DNA of 64,000 bases from Xanthobacteraceae bacterium. Its GTDB lineage: Bacteria > Pseudomonadota > Alphaproteobacteria > Rhizobiales > Xanthobacteraceae. Numbering within the stretch: the first letter of the stretch is position 1; every line of letters begins with the position of its first letter. The notes under the pieces were generated by a model. That model ran no database searches. It was not told the origin of the DNA and saw nothing but the letters and a program-made list of their open reading frames with translations. The stretch is taken from assembly GCA_022844205.1 (NCBI GenBank), contig JALHMF010000002.1, positions 124,001-188,000 of the forward strand, read 5' to 3'. The position numbers and the translations under genes were made by a program. Positions 1-8,679 of the stretch are shown one piece after another.

Positions 1-1500
1 GTTGCGGAACGATGTGTACCCCGCACCGAAGTCGTCGATCGCGACCTTGCAGCCAAAGCCCTTTACCCGCGCGACGAAGCGGCGTGCCGCCTCCACATCG
101 CGGATCGCGGCGGATTCAGTGATCTCCACAATCAGTCGCGAGCCGAGATTGTTGCGCATCTCCGCCGCAAAGGCGGCGAGCCAGACCGGATCGTGGACCG
201 TGGAGGCCGAAACGTTCAGCGACAGCACAAGTGCGGGATCGCTCCGCAATTCTTCAGCCGCCAATTCCATCACACGGTGATCGATCAGACGCACAAGGTC
301 GAGCTTTTCGGCGACTGCCAAAATCGTTATCGCGTCCACTTCGCGGCCGTCCGGCTCCGACACGCGCACAAGACACTCCTTGAACGCGACGCGCCGGTCC
401 TTTGCAATGACCACCGGCTGGAAGGCGAGCTTCACACGGCGGTCATTCAGCGCTGAAACGATCAGATCCGTGACACGCGTGTTTTCTTTCCGGTGCGCTT
501 CCGACTCCACGCTCGGCTGATACACGCGAAAGCTGCCGCGGCCGGATTCGCGCGCAAGCTCGAGCGCCTCCTGCGAACTGCAGATCATTTCCTGCAGATT
601 GCGGGCATGGCGTGGCGCGATCACGCCGCCTGCCGTTACGGAAATGGTGAGCGGTCCGGCAGGTGTCTCGATCGGCGCCTCGCGCACGGCATTCACAAAC
701 CGCGATGCTGCGACCGCAAGATCGTCGGGGCTGCAATCGCTCAACACAATCGCGAATTTCGTGTCGGAGAAACGGGCCAGCGAATCACTGCAGCGCTTAC
801 GCGAGCGCAGGCGTTCGGCCACCGCGCGGATCGCCTGGTCGGCCGTATCGAACCCGTAGGAACGGTTAATGCGGCTCAGGTCGTCGATCCCGATCAGCAA
901 GAGGCCCACGCTGCCCCGCCTGCGGGTCGCACGATCCAGCATTTCCTCCAGCACCTTGCCGAGCTTGTTGCGGTTCATCTCGCCGGTGAGGCTATCGACC
1001 GCGGAAAGCTCTGCGAGAAGCTGCTCGCGCAGATAACGTTCGGTGATGACCCGCACTACACCGGCGGCGCGCGAAGGCTTGCCGTCGGCGCCGGCGAACC
1101 AGCGGCCCGTATCTTCAACCCAGACAGGCTGTTCGCGATCGGGGACGCGTAGAGAATAACAAAGCTGATACGCAACGCCTGAGCCTGCATCGCGCGCCAC
1201 CGAGCCAATGATTTCGTCGTAGCGGTTGGCGGGACTTGCAGGATCGAGGATCGCCGCAAACACCCGACCGGTGCTGATTTTCGCAAGCGAATCGACGCCA
1301 AGAACGAGCGGCGCATTCGCGCTCCAACGCAATTCGTCGGTTGCGAGATTCCAAATGTAAGAAGCATCGCCCGCGGCCGCTGCGATCGCCGCAGCATCGG
1401 CTGGCGCCAGCGCGGTCGGAGAAACCGGACTGGGGGGCCGGACCGGTGCACTGAAGTTTGCGCTGGTGCCAACGGTTTCTGCTAGCGGTTTGGCTTGCAC
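1..1500 (-). CDS. PAS-GGDEF-EAL signalling protein (C-terminus beyond window)
   Basis: The minus-strand frame stays open from about 1602 to the left edge. The likely start is GTG at 1500, with a GGAG about 9 nt upstream; an ATG at 1602 and other GTGs are alternatives. Domain order by eye: a proline-rich N-terminus, a PAS fold (SYIWNLATDELRW, about residues 48-60), a GGDEF domain beginning near DSLTGEMNRNKL, and an EAL domain. The GGDEF signature is replaced by SDTKF, so diguanylate cyclase activity is unlikely. The EAL signature reads ECLVR and keeps the metal-binding Glu; LNVSAST, ITESAA and IDDFGAGYTS match the other EAL motifs. It is therefore probably a c-di-GMP phosphodiesterase or receptor with a sensory PAS input. 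The rest of the EAL domain lies outside the window. Confidence 0.85.
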   Translation of the reverse strand, partial: MQAKPLAETVGTSANFSAPVRPPSPVSPTALAPADAAAIAAAAGDASYIWNLATDELRWSANAPLVLGVDSLAKISTGRVFAAILDPASPANRYDEIIGSVARDAGSGVAYQLCYSLRVPDREQPVWVEDTGRWFAGADGKPSRAAGVVRVITERYLREQLLAELSAVDSLTGEMNRNKLGKVLEEMLDRATRRRGSVGLLLIGIDDLSRINRSYGFDTADQAIRAVAERLRSRKRCSDSLARFSDTKFAIVLSDCSPDDLAVAASRFVNAVREAPIETPAGPLTISVTAGGVIAPRHARNLQEMICSSQEALELARESGRGSFRVYQPSVESEAHRKENTRVTDLIVSALNDRRVKLAFQPVVIAKDRRVAFKECLVRVSEPDGREVDAITILAVAEKLDLVRLIDHRVMELAAEELRSDPALVLSLNVSASTVHDPVWLAAFAAEMRNNLGSRLIVEITESAAIRDVEAARRFVARVKGFGCKVAIDDFGAGYTSFRN

Positions 1501-1649
1501 GAAATTCACTCCGCCCCGCGTCCTGCGGGCCCTCACCCTTTTGGATAGCCCTACCCCCTTAATGTCGGGTGAGCGCCCTTCGGCCCGGGGCTTGCAACGC
1601 ATTCAATGAAAAAGTGCGTTGTGTCCCAAAACGGGACGGAGTTGCTCAC

Positions 1650-1964
1650 ATGCGAATCTCGGCAAGCGTGAATGTGGGAATAGAGGGGCGTGCAAAGCGG
1701 TTTGCAGCGCCACAGGAAGCGGCCAATACGGGGCGCAACCTGCCCGCCGTCTTGGCCGTTCGATCCGTCGATCGTCCGTCCGTGGAACAGCAGCCGAGCA
1801 CCCGCCCCCTTGCAAGCGTCCTTGCCCAGCTTGCGGCGAGCGCCGGAGATCATCCTTTCACGCGAGCGCGGCGGAGAGCTGATCCCGCTGAAGCGGCGAG
1901 TGTCTATGGCCTTGCCGCGCAGGCGCAAGCACCCGCGCGCAAGGTTATACGCTGCATCGTTTGA
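1650..1964 (+). CDS. Small conserved-looking hypothetical protein
   Basis: A 104-residue reading frame starts at ATG 1650 with a GGACGGA purine stretch about 9 nt upstream. It is divergent from the PAS-GGDEF-EAL gene. I do not recognise a named domain. The composition is unlike random GC-rich translation: a variable N-terminal half, then a segment PSTRPLASVLAQLAA followed by TRARRRADPAEAASVY and a basic C-terminus ending KVIRCIV. From memory, short rhizobial proteins with a similar 'TR-RRR-P-EA---Y' segment exist, but I cannot verify this. No signal peptide or membrane segment is visible. A competing minus-strand frame over the same bases has no comparable pattern. Confidence 0.55.
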   Translation: MRISASVNVGIEGRAKRFAAPQEAANTGRNLPAVLAVRSVDRPSVEQQPSTRPLASVLAQLAASAGDHPFTRARRRADPAEAASVYGLAAQAQAPARKVIRCIV

Positions 1965-1970
1965 TCCTAG

Positions 1971-2384
1971 TCAGACGGTGTCTTCGGGATGCCGATCGAC
2001 CGCGAAGTCACGCCGCGCGCTGCGCACGGAAACCGACCAGCCGCCGAGCACATCGACGAGCGAGATCATCAAGAGTGTCGCGAACACCGCAGTCGCCGCT
2101 TCCTTCACGAGCAGGAATTCGACGAGTGCGGCGACGAACACCACCGTCGATAAAAGATGGTCGAACAGCGAGCGCTGGCTTGTGCTGGTCGCCTTCAGTA
2201 CTTCAAAGAACAGGAAAACCAGCGAAAGCGCGATCAGCGCATCACCAATGGAAATGTCCCAGGTCGCGCCGGACTGCATCGGGACTGACAGAAGCACTGT
2301 CGCCCACGACATGCCGGGCGTCAGGAACACGACCATGTTGTAAATCGCGAACGAGATCAGAAATAACGGAAAGCTCGTCCACAT
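1971..2384 (-). CDS. Small integral membrane protein, hypothetical
   Basis: The product is 137 residues, starting at ATG 2384 with GGAG 6-7 nt upstream. Four hydrophobic stretches are visible: roughly residues 5-22, 44-62, 72-90 and 95-110, giving a compact helical membrane protein. The C-terminus is hydrophilic and charged (SVRSARRDFAVDRHPEDTV), so probably cytoplasmic or periplasmic. I do not recognise the family. It ends 6 bp from the end of the convergent small hypothetical gene, and its start is about 50 bp from the end of rpmF, which is transcribed in the same direction. Function unknown. Confidence 0.7.
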   Translation of the reverse strand: MWTSFPLFLISFAIYNMVVFLTPGMSWATVLLSVPMQSGATWDISIGDALIALSLVFLFFEVLKATSTSQRSLFDHLLSTVVFVAALVEFLLVKEAATAVFATLLMISLVDVLGGWSVSVRSARRDFAVDRHPEDTV

Positions 2385-2437
2385 GATCGTCTCCTGAGCG
2401 GGGGCGTGAGTTCAGGCTTCGATGAGGGCAGACGCGA

Positions 2438-2623
2438 TTAGGCGTCGGCCTTCCGCTTCAGGATTTGGCGGCCGCGATACATGCCGGTCTTCATATCGAT
2501 ATGGTGCGAGCGGCGCAGTTCGCCGGAATCCTTGTCCTCGACATAGGACGGATTTTTTAGAGCGTCTGCCGAACGGCGCATGCCACGGCGGGACGGGCTG
2601 GTTTTTCGCTTGGGGACTGCCAT
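2438..2623 (-). CDS. rpmF: 50S ribosomal protein L32
   Basis: The product is 61 residues and begins [20 protein letters not shown], the diagnostic N-terminus of bL32, which binds near the peptidyl-transferase region of the large subunit. The start at ATG 2623 has an excellent GAGGAGAAG Shine-Dalgarno; an upstream in-frame codon would add ten atypical residues. The zinc-ribbon cysteines found in many L32 proteins are absent, as is common in alphaproteobacteria. It lies downstream of mtgA on the same strand with a 90-bp gap, an arrangement I recall from other rhizobia. Confidence 0.97.
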   Translation of the reverse strand: MAVPKRKTSPSRRGMRRSADALKNPSYVEDKDSGELRRSHHIDMKTGMYRGRQILKRKADA

Positions 2624-2713
2624 TTTCTTCTCCTGAGGAACTGCCACGGCCACTGGGCCCGGCGCCGGGATCGCGGCCTTATAGAGGATCGCTGTCAGCC
2701 TATCCAGTGCGGT

Positions 2714-3397
2714 TCACCGGCGCAGTCCAAGGCATTGGGTGGAAAGGCCCCCGTCCTGCTGGACCGCCGCCAGATTGCGGACGGTGACACGGCGCAGCAC
2801 CGGACCGGGCCGCGCCGGATTGCGCAAATGCGGACTGGGCAGGGTTCCCGCAAGCAGGGAAGCCTCCTCCATGCCCAGATCGCGGGCGGTCCTGTTGAAG
2901 GCGCGGCGCGCGGCGGCCTCGGCGCCAAACTCCCCGTCCGGACCCCATTCGGCGATGTTGAGATAGACCTCCACGATCCGCTGCTTCGGCCAGGCGAGCG
3001 TGAGGTACATCGCAATCGGCATTTCAATGGCCTTGCGGATGAATTGCCGTCCCGGCCAGAGAAACAGGTTCTTCGCGGTCTGCATCGCGATGGTGGAAGC
3101 CCCGCGTGCCTCGAACGGTTCATCCGCCTCGCGCATTGCATCTTTCAGTTCGCGCCAGTCGATGCCCGAGTGAAAACACAGGCGCGAGTCTTCGCTCACC
3201 ACCACCGCATTCACGAGATTGGGCGAGATTGCTTCCAGGGGCCGCCAGTTTCGCGTCACCTGCTGGCCCGTGACCCAACGCCAGATCATCAGCGTCGAGA
3301 CCGGCGGCACATAGGCATAGAGCGTGACGAGCAATAGCACCGCCAGCACATAGGCGAGCGCGAGCTTGAACAGGACGGAAAAGATGCGTGCTATCAT
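2714..3397 (-). CDS. mtgA: Monofunctional biosynthetic peptidoglycan transglycosylase
   Basis: MtgA polymerises lipid II into glycan strands at the inner membrane (GT51 family). The 227-residue product has one N-terminal membrane anchor (about residues 5-28). It then carries the GT51 motifs: VVVSEDSRLCFHSGIDW with the catalytic Glu, RGASTIAMQTAKNLFLW, and RKAIEMPIAMYLTLAWPKQRIVE with the second Glu region, followed by EVYLNIAEWGPDGEFG. No transpeptidase domain follows, as expected. ATG 3397 places the anchor at the very N-terminus; no good Shine-Dalgarno is visible. The start lies only 6 bp from the divergent ispA start, so its promoter and ribosome site must lie inside ispA coding sequence. 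Confidence 0.93.
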   Translation of the reverse strand: MIARIFSVLFKLALAYVLAVLLLVTLYAYVPPVSTLMIWRWVTGQQVTRNWRPLEAISPNLVNAVVVSEDSRLCFHSGIDWRELKDAMREADEPFEARGASTIAMQTAKNLFLWPGRQFIRKAIEMPIAMYLTLAWPKQRIVEVYLNIAEWGPDGEFGAEAAARRAFNRTARDLGMEEASLLAGTLPSPHLRNPARPGPVLRRVTVRNLAAVQQDGGLSTQCLGLRR

Positions 3398-3403
3398 CGG
3401 AGC

Positions 3404-4339
3404 ATGTCTAACCCCGCGAGCGCTTTCCAACAACGCCTGAACGATGTGGCCACTGCCACGGAAGCGGCGCTGATGGGGTATCTCGATCAAAATCCGTTGC
3501 CCGGTGAAATCGCACGGCCGGTCCGGCTCATGGAAGCGATGCGCTATTCCGCGACGGGCGGAAAACGGCTGCGGCCTTTTCTGGTTATCGAGAGCGCGGC
3601 ACTCTTCGGCGTTCCACAGGCCGCGTCTTTACCCGTCGGTGCTGCCTTCGAATGCGTCCATTGCTATTCGCTGATCCACGACGACCTGCCGGCGATGGAC
3701 AACGATGCGATGCGGCGTGGACGTCCGACATCGCATGTGAAATTTGGCGAAGCGACCGCTATTCTTTCGGGTGACTCTTTGTTGACGCTCGCCTTCGGAC
3801 TGATCGCTGACATGGCCGGCGGCACGGAAGACAGCATTCGCGTTGCATTGATCGGTCTCCTCGCGCGCTCTTCCGGCATGGGCGGAATGGCCGGCGGTCA
3901 GATGCTCGATCATGAGGCCGAAGGCCGTTTCACCGCAGACGGAAAACCGCTTCGTCTGTCGCTGGAGGAGATCGAGCGTCTGCAGGCCATGAAAACCGGC
4001 GCACTGCTCGCCGCCGCCTGCGAGGCGGGTGCGATCATGGGAAAGGCCAGCGAGAGCGAACGCAAGGCACTTACGAACTACGCGCGCGCGCTGGGACTTG
4101 CCTTCCAGATCGCGGACGATCTGCTCGACGCCGAAGGCGATGCCGCGAGCCTCGGGAAGGCGGCCGCGAAGGACGCAAAACTCGGCAAGGCAACGCTTGT
4201 ATCATTGCTGGGGGTTGAGCCTGCACGAAAGCGGCTCGGTGCTCTCGTCGCGGAAGCGGTCGCTTCGCTGGATTCGTTCGGCGAACGTGGTGCGGTACTT
4301 GCCGAATGCGCGCGCTTCGTCGCGGAAAGAAAAAACTGA
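3404..4339 (+). CDS. ispA: Farnesyl (polyprenyl) diphosphate synthase
   Basis: A short-chain trans-isoprenyl diphosphate synthase of 311 residues that condenses isopentenyl diphosphate with allylic diphosphates to make farnesyl diphosphate for quinones, undecaprenyl lipids and hopanoids. The first Asp-rich motif is visible as HDDLPAMDNDAMRRGRPTSH and the second as FQIADDLLD; GGKRLRPFL is the substrate-binding lysine/arginine segment. Start is ATG 3404 with GGAG 5 nt upstream. It is followed 3 bp later by the convergent ispG, so two isoprenoid genes lie tail to tail. The dxs gene often found after ispA in alphaproteobacteria is not here. Other chain lengths (geranylgeranyl) are possible. Confidence 0.93.
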   Translation: MSNPASAFQQRLNDVATATEAALMGYLDQNPLPGEIARPVRLMEAMRYSATGGKRLRPFLVIESAALFGVPQAASLPVGAAFECVHCYSLIHDDLPAMDNDAMRRGRPTSHVKFGEATAILSGDSLLTLAFGLIADMAGGTEDSIRVALIGLLARSSGMGGMAGGQMLDHEAEGRFTADGKPLRLSLEEIERLQAMKTGALLAAACEAGAIMGKASESERKALTNYARALGLAFQIADDLLDAEGDAASLGKAAAKDAKLGKATLVSLLGVEPARKRLGALVAEAVASLDSFGERGAVLAECARFVAERKN

Positions 4340-4342
4340 AGC

Positions 4343-5614
4343 CTATTCGGCTGCGGGCGGCGGAACGGCGCTCCAGCGCCGCACGACGTAATCTTCCACC
4401 AGCTTCTTGAAATCGTTTGTGAGATTCTCTCCGCGCAAGGTCGTGGCTTTCTTGCCGTCGATGAAGACGGGCGCGGTCGGCTGCTCGCCGGTTCCCGGCA
4501 GGGAAATGCCGATATCCGCCTGCTTCGATTCACCTGGTCCGTTTACGATGCAGCCCATCACCGCGACCGTAAGGCCTTCAACACCCGGATATTGCTTCTT
4601 CCATTCGGGCATCCGCTCGCGGATGAAACTCTGCACATTCTGCGCAAGCTCCTGGAATGTCGTAGAGGTGGTACGGCCGCAGCCGGGACAGGCCGCCACC
4701 AGCGGCACGAATGTCCGCAAGCCCATCGTCTGCAAAAGCTCCTGCGCGACCTGTACTTCGCGCGTGCGGTCGCCGCCCGGCTCTGGTGTTAACGAAATAC
4801 GGATCGTGTCGCCAATGCCCTGCTGCAGCAGCACGCCGATGGCGGCACTGGAAGCGACGATCCCCTTCGATCCCATGCCGGCTTCGGTCAGGCCGAGATG
4901 CAGCGCGTAATCCGAGCGCCGCGCAAGTTCGGCATAGACCGCGATCAGATCCTGCACGGCAGACACTTTCGCGGACAGAATGATGCGATCACGGCCAAGT
5001 CCGATTTCTTCTGCGCGGGCAGCCGAGAGCAGCGCGGACTGCACCATCGCTTCGCGTGTCACTTCGCGCGCATCTTTCGGTGCGCTGGAACGTGAATTCT
5101 CGTCCATCAGACTGGTCAGCAATTCCTGATCGAGCGAACCCCAGTTCGCCCCGATGCGGATTGGTTTGCCAAGTTTCAACGCAAACTCGACGATCGCGGA
5201 GAACTGCCGGTCTTTCTTTTCCTTGAAGCCGACATTGCCGGGATTGATCCGGTATTTGTCGAGCGCCTCGGCGCAGCCGGGATGTTCGGAAAGAAGTCTG
5301 TGGCCGATGTAATGGAAATCGCCGATCAGCGGCACCTTCACACCCATCGTGAGCAGCTTCTCCTTGATCTTCGGCACTGCAGCGGCTGCTTCGTCGCGGT
5401 CCACGGTAATCCGCACAAGCTCGGAGCCCGCGCGCGCAAGATCGGCGACCTGCCGCACGGTGGCGTTCACATCCGCTGTATCGGTGTTCGTCATCGACTG
5501 CACGACGACCGGCGCACCGCCACCGACCTGAACCTCGCCCACGCGTACGCCCACCGAGTGCCGGCGCGGCGCGGGCGCCGCGGAGAATTCAGATGGGTTC
5601 GGAGAACGGTTCAA
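4343..5614 (-). CDS. ispG: 4-hydroxy-3-methylbut-2-en-1-yl diphosphate synthase (flavodoxin)
   Basis: IspG (GcpE) is the 4Fe-4S enzyme of the MEP pathway that converts methylerythritol cyclodiphosphate to HMBPP in the cytosol. The 423-residue sequence shows the N-terminal TIM-barrel signature [14 protein letters not shown], the conserved GANWGSL, and the C-terminal cluster ligands ACPGCGR and [12 protein letters not shown]. The apparent start is TTG 5614, with AGGA about 10 nt upstream, overlapping the zur stop codon (TTGA). No in-frame ATG occurs before the conserved core. Coupling to the upstream metalloregulator makes metal-dependent control of an Fe-S enzyme plausible (inference). Confidence 0.95.
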   Translation of the reverse strand: MNRSPNPSEFSAAPAPRRHSVGVRVGEVQVGGGAPVVVQSMTNTDTADVNATVRQVADLARAGSELVRITVDRDEAAAAVPKIKEKLLTMGVKVPLIGDFHYIGHRLLSEHPGCAEALDKYRINPGNVGFKEKKDRQFSAIVEFALKLGKPIRIGANWGSLDQELLTSLMDENSRSSAPKDAREVTREAMVQSALLSAARAEEIGLGRDRIILSAKVSAVQDLIAVYAELARRSDYALHLGLTEAGMGSKGIVASSAAIGVLLQQGIGDTIRISLTPEPGGDRTREVQVAQELLQTMGLRTFVPLVAACPGCGRTTSTTFQELAQNVQSFIRERMPEWKKQYPGVEGLTVAVMGCIVNGPGESKQADIGISLPGTGEQPTAPVFIDGKKATTLRGENLTNDFKKLVEDYVVRRWSAVPPPAAE

Positions 5615-6114
5615 GCAATTCGTTCCTGTGATGCTGAAGGACTGCGGCAGATTTCACAAAGACCCTTGATCTCGAGGACCGGCGCATGCGCCTCGAAGCC
5701 GACGGCGCTCGCAGCCTTGGTAAGGTCGCGTCCCACCGCGCTGGAAGTGACTTCCGCGACCGTGCTGCAGCGTTCACATAACAGGAACACGACAATCTCG
5801 TCGCCGCCATGACCCCGATTGCAAGCAAGGAAGGCGTTGCGGCTCTCGATCCGGTGCGCGAGGCCCTCGCCGACCAGAAAATCGAGCGCGCGATAGACCG
5901 ACATGGCGGGTGCCGCCTCGCCGGTTTTCTTCAAGCGCTCCACAATATCGTAGGCTCCAACCGGCGCATGGCTCGCTGCGAGAACTCCCAGCACGCGGCG
6001 GCGAAGCGGCGTCAGCCGAACGCCGCGCACGTCACAGGTTTTCTCCGCGTGCGTGAGCGTATCGGCGACGCAGAGCGCGTGATCGTGACCGGGGCTCGGA
6101 AAACCTGATTTCAT
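5611..6114 (-). CDS. zur: Fur-family metalloregulator, Zur-like
   Basis: A 167-residue Fur superfamily repressor. It has an N-terminal winged helix ([15 protein letters not shown], then [18 protein letters not shown] as recognition helix and wing). A C-terminal dimerisation domain carries CNRGHGG, the CERC motif and CEIC, the paired CxxC structural zinc site. The overall pattern resembles Zur (zinc uptake regulator) more than Fur, because the HHH-type Fur iron ligands are not obvious. It overlaps ispG by 4 bp and so forms an operon with it; no znu transporter is adjacent. It is divergent from bdhA over 126 bp, in which I see no clear Zur box. An assignment to another Fur subfamily remains possible. 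Confidence 0.8.
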   Translation of the reverse strand: MKSGFPSPGHDHALCVADTLTHAEKTCDVRGVRLTPLRRRVLGVLAASHAPVGAYDIVERLKKTGEAAPAMSVYRALDFLVGEGLAHRIESRNAFLACNRGHGGDEIVVFLLCERCSTVAEVTSSAVGRDLTKAASAVGFEAHAPVLEIKGLCEICRSPSASQERIA

Positions 6115-6240
6115 CGGCTTTTCTCGTCACATTCTAGAACGCCAGACCCACTTGAGAAACCTCGGTGCGATAGCTATGGTGCAACGCACAATAAGCGATG
6201 CCCCGCCATCCCATTCAGTCCTTCCATATAGGAGTTCATC

Positions 6241-7023
6241 GTGCTGAAGGGAAAGAACGCCCTCGTGACCGGATCGACCAGCGGCATCGGCGAAGCGATC
6301 GCGCGGGCGCTCGCCAATGCAGGTGCCAGCGTCACTTTGAACGGGTTTGGCGACAAGGCACAGATCGAGAAACTCCGCACGACAATCGCCGCAGAAGCGA
6401 ACGTCGAAGTCGCGTACTCGTCTGCGGACATGACGAAGCCTTCGGAAATCGCCTCCATGATGGCGGAAGCTGAAAAGAAATTTGGCTCGCTCGACATAAT
6501 CGTGAACAATGCGGGCATTCAGCACGTTTCTCCAGTGGAGGATTTCCCCGTTGAGAAATGGGATCAGGTCATCGCGATCAATCTTTCTTCCGCCTTCCAT
6601 ACAATCCGCGCTGCGGTGCCGGGCATGAAGCGGCGCCAATGGGGACGCATCATCAACATCGCGTCCGCGCACGGGCTGGTCGCAAGCCCGCAGAAAACCG
6701 CTTATGTAGCGGCAAAACACGGCATCATCGGCCTGACGAAAAGTGTCGCGCTTGAAGTCGCCAACAACGGCATCACCTGCAATGCGATCTGTCCCGGCTG
6801 GGTGCTGACAGTGCTTGTCGAGAGGCAGATCGCTGCCCGCGCGCAAGCGTCCGGGAAGACCGTGAAAGAAGAAGAACTGGCGCTTCTCTCCGAGAAACAG
6901 CCGATGCACCAATTCAGCCGGCCGGAAAATATCGGCGCACTGACGGTCTTTTTGTGCAGCGATGCGGCTGCAACCATCACCGGCAGTTCCTATTCGATCG
7001 ACGGCGGCTGGACCGCCGTATGA
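6241..7023 (+). CDS. bdhA: D-3-hydroxybutyrate dehydrogenase
   Basis: A classical short-chain dehydrogenase/reductase of 260 residues that oxidises D-3-hydroxybutyrate to acetoacetate with NAD, a step in polyhydroxybutyrate breakdown. The NAD-binding TGSTSGIGEAIA (residues 10-21), NNAGIQHVSPVEDF, catalytic serine in IASAHG and YVAAKHG with the YxxxK pair are visible. CNAICPGWVLTVLVERQI and the insert up to KQPMHQFSRPENIG match bdhA rather than general SDRs. Start is GTG 6241, with AGGAG 6 nt upstream. The patatin gene follows after 22 bp, forming a probable two-gene unit for PHB or lipid turnover. Confidence 0.92.
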   Translation: MLKGKNALVTGSTSGIGEAIARALANAGASVTLNGFGDKAQIEKLRTTIAAEANVEVAYSSADMTKPSEIASMMAEAEKKFGSLDIIVNNAGIQHVSPVEDFPVEKWDQVIAINLSSAFHTIRAAVPGMKRRQWGRIINIASAHGLVASPQKTAYVAAKHGIIGLTKSVALEVANNGITCNAICPGWVLTVLVERQIAARAQASGKTVKEEELALLSEKQPMHQFSRPENIGALTVFLCSDAAATITGSSYSIDGGWTAV

Positions 7024-7045
7024 GGGAGGCGAAGCTCACCCCTTG

Positions 7046-8092
7046 ATGGTATTCCGCCGCAGCGGCAAGGCCAAGAAGGCCGTCAATCTTGCTTTGCAGG
7101 GTGGCGGCGCGCACGGCGCGTTTACCTGGGGCGTCCTCGACCGGCTGCTCGAAGACGAGCGGCTAACCGTGGAAGGTATTTCGGGCACGAGTGCCGGCGC
7201 CATGAACGCCGTCGTGCTTGCGTCCGGGTATAAATCGGGTGGCCGTGACGGCGCGCGCGAGGCGCTGCAAAAATTCTGGCGCTCGATCTCGCGCGATGGC
7301 CGCATGAACCCCATGCAGCGCAGTCTGATGGACCGCATGCTCGGGAATTGGTCGATGGACCAGAACCCGTTCTTTCTCGCGCTCGACGTCGCCAGCCGAT
7401 TTGTCTCTCCCTACGATTTCAACCCGTTCAAGATCAATCCGCTTCGCGAAATCCTCGAACGCGAAGTGGACTTTGAAGCGGTGCGCGCATGCAAGGACAT
7501 CAAGCTGTTCGTTTCCGCCACAAATGTAAGATCAGGCAAAGCAAAAATCTTTCATACGAATGAAATCACGCCCGATGTCGTCATGGCCTCCGCCTGTCTT
7601 CCGTTCCTGTTCCAGGCGGTGGAGATTGACGGCACGCCTTACTGGGACGGTGGCTATGTCGGCAATCCGCCGCTGTTTCCGTTCTTTCGCAACGCCGGCA
7701 CGCAAGACGTGATCCTCGTGCAGACCAATCCGGTCACGCGGGATGAAATCCCGCAGACCGCCCGCGACATCCTCAATCGCGTCAACGAGATCACCTTTAA
7801 TGCCTCGCTGCTGTCGGAATTTCGCGCGATCGGATTTGTCCGTCGCATGATCGAGCGCGGCTTCATGGGCCGCTGGAGCGGCAATACCGACTACCGGAAC
7901 GTCCGCTTGCATCGCATTGCCGGCGACGACGAACTGACAAAGCTCACATCCAGTTCGAAATTCAACACCGAGTGGCCGTTCTTCCTGCATTTGTGCGATA
8001 TGGGACGAACCACGGCGGAAGTTTTCCTCAAGCGTCACTTCTCGGCCATCGGCAAACGCGGCTCGCTCGATCTGCGCCGCGAGCTTGCCTAG
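7046..8092 (+). CDS. Patatin-like phospholipase/hydrolase
   Basis: A 348-residue patatin-fold serine hydrolase with a Ser-Asp dyad. The oxyanion motif LALQGGGAHGAFTWGVLDRL is at residues 13-32, the nucleophile elbow GISGTSAGAMNAV carries Ser, and DGGYVGNPPLFP carries the Asp. The start is ATG 7046, with a GGGAGG about 17 nt upstream; TTG 7043 is an alternative. No signal peptide is seen, so it probably acts in the cytoplasm. It directly follows bdhA. Patatins include intracellular PHB depolymerases as well as phospholipases, so a role in mobilising 3-hydroxybutyrate is plausible but unproven. Confidence 0.88.
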   Translation: MVFRRSGKAKKAVNLALQGGGAHGAFTWGVLDRLLEDERLTVEGISGTSAGAMNAVVLASGYKSGGRDGAREALQKFWRSISRDGRMNPMQRSLMDRMLGNWSMDQNPFFLALDVASRFVSPYDFNPFKINPLREILEREVDFEAVRACKDIKLFVSATNVRSGKAKIFHTNEITPDVVMASACLPFLFQAVEIDGTPYWDGGYVGNPPLFPFFRNAGTQDVILVQTNPVTRDEIPQTARDILNRVNEITFNASLLSEFRAIGFVRRMIERGFMGRWSGNTDYRNVRLHRIAGDDELTKLTSSSKFNTEWPFFLHLCDMGRTTAEVFLKRHFSAIGKRGSLDLRRELA

Positions 8093-8124
8093 CGGTATTG
8101 CGCTGATCCGCATAAAATCGGTTG

Positions 8125-8679
8125 ATGAAACCACGCACGCATCTAGTTGTTGAACGCCTCGGCGCGCGCTTTGAAGTAGCGGTCGGCGACATCACGCACA
8201 TGGATACCGATGCGATTGTGAACGCCGCCAATATCTCGTTGCTCGGAGGCGGTGGCGTCGATGGAGCGATCCATCGGGCTGCCGGGCCGGAACTGCTGGC
8301 CGAATGCAAAATCCTCGGCGGCTGCGCGACCGGTGAAGCGAAGATCACGCGGGGTTATCTGCTGCCCGCCCGTCATGTGATCCATGCCGTCGGGCCGGTC
8401 TGGCACGGCGGCACGAGCGGAGAAGATGAACTGCTCGCGGCATGTTACCTGAATTCGTTGGCGCTCACCGCCACGCACAATCTTTCCTCCATCGCTTTCC
8501 CCGCGATCTCCACCGGCGTCTATCGCTTCCCGGCGGAACGGGCGGCGAAGATCGCCGTCGCAACCTCAATCGCGGAAGTCTCTGCTTCCCGCCGCCGCCT
8601 CCGCATCGTCTATTGCTGCTTCAGCGAGGATTCTGCGATCCATCACGCATCCGCTTTCGCCGAAATGGGGCTTGTTTGA
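8125..8679 (+). CDS. Macrodomain protein, O-acetyl-ADP-ribose deacetylase type
   Basis: A 184-residue macrodomain. The ADP-ribose-binding signature is visible: [17 protein letters not shown], then [19 protein letters not shown], and near the C-terminus [22 protein letters not shown]. This matches the YmdB/TARG-like class that removes acetyl from O-acetyl-ADP-ribose or ADP-ribose from acidic residues. The start is ATG 8125, with TTG 8122 immediately before it. No helicase or NADAR domain is attached. Its stop overlaps the start of the RluA-type gene, so the two are translationally coupled. The biological substrate cannot be told from sequence. Confidence 0.92.
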   Translation: MKPRTHLVVERLGARFEVAVGDITHMDTDAIVNAANISLLGGGGVDGAIHRAAGPELLAECKILGGCATGEAKITRGYLLPARHVIHAVGPVWHGGTSGEDELLAACYLNSLALTATHNLSSIAFPAISTGVYRFPAERAAKIAVATSIAEVSASRRRLRIVYCCFSEDSAIHHASAFAEMGLV

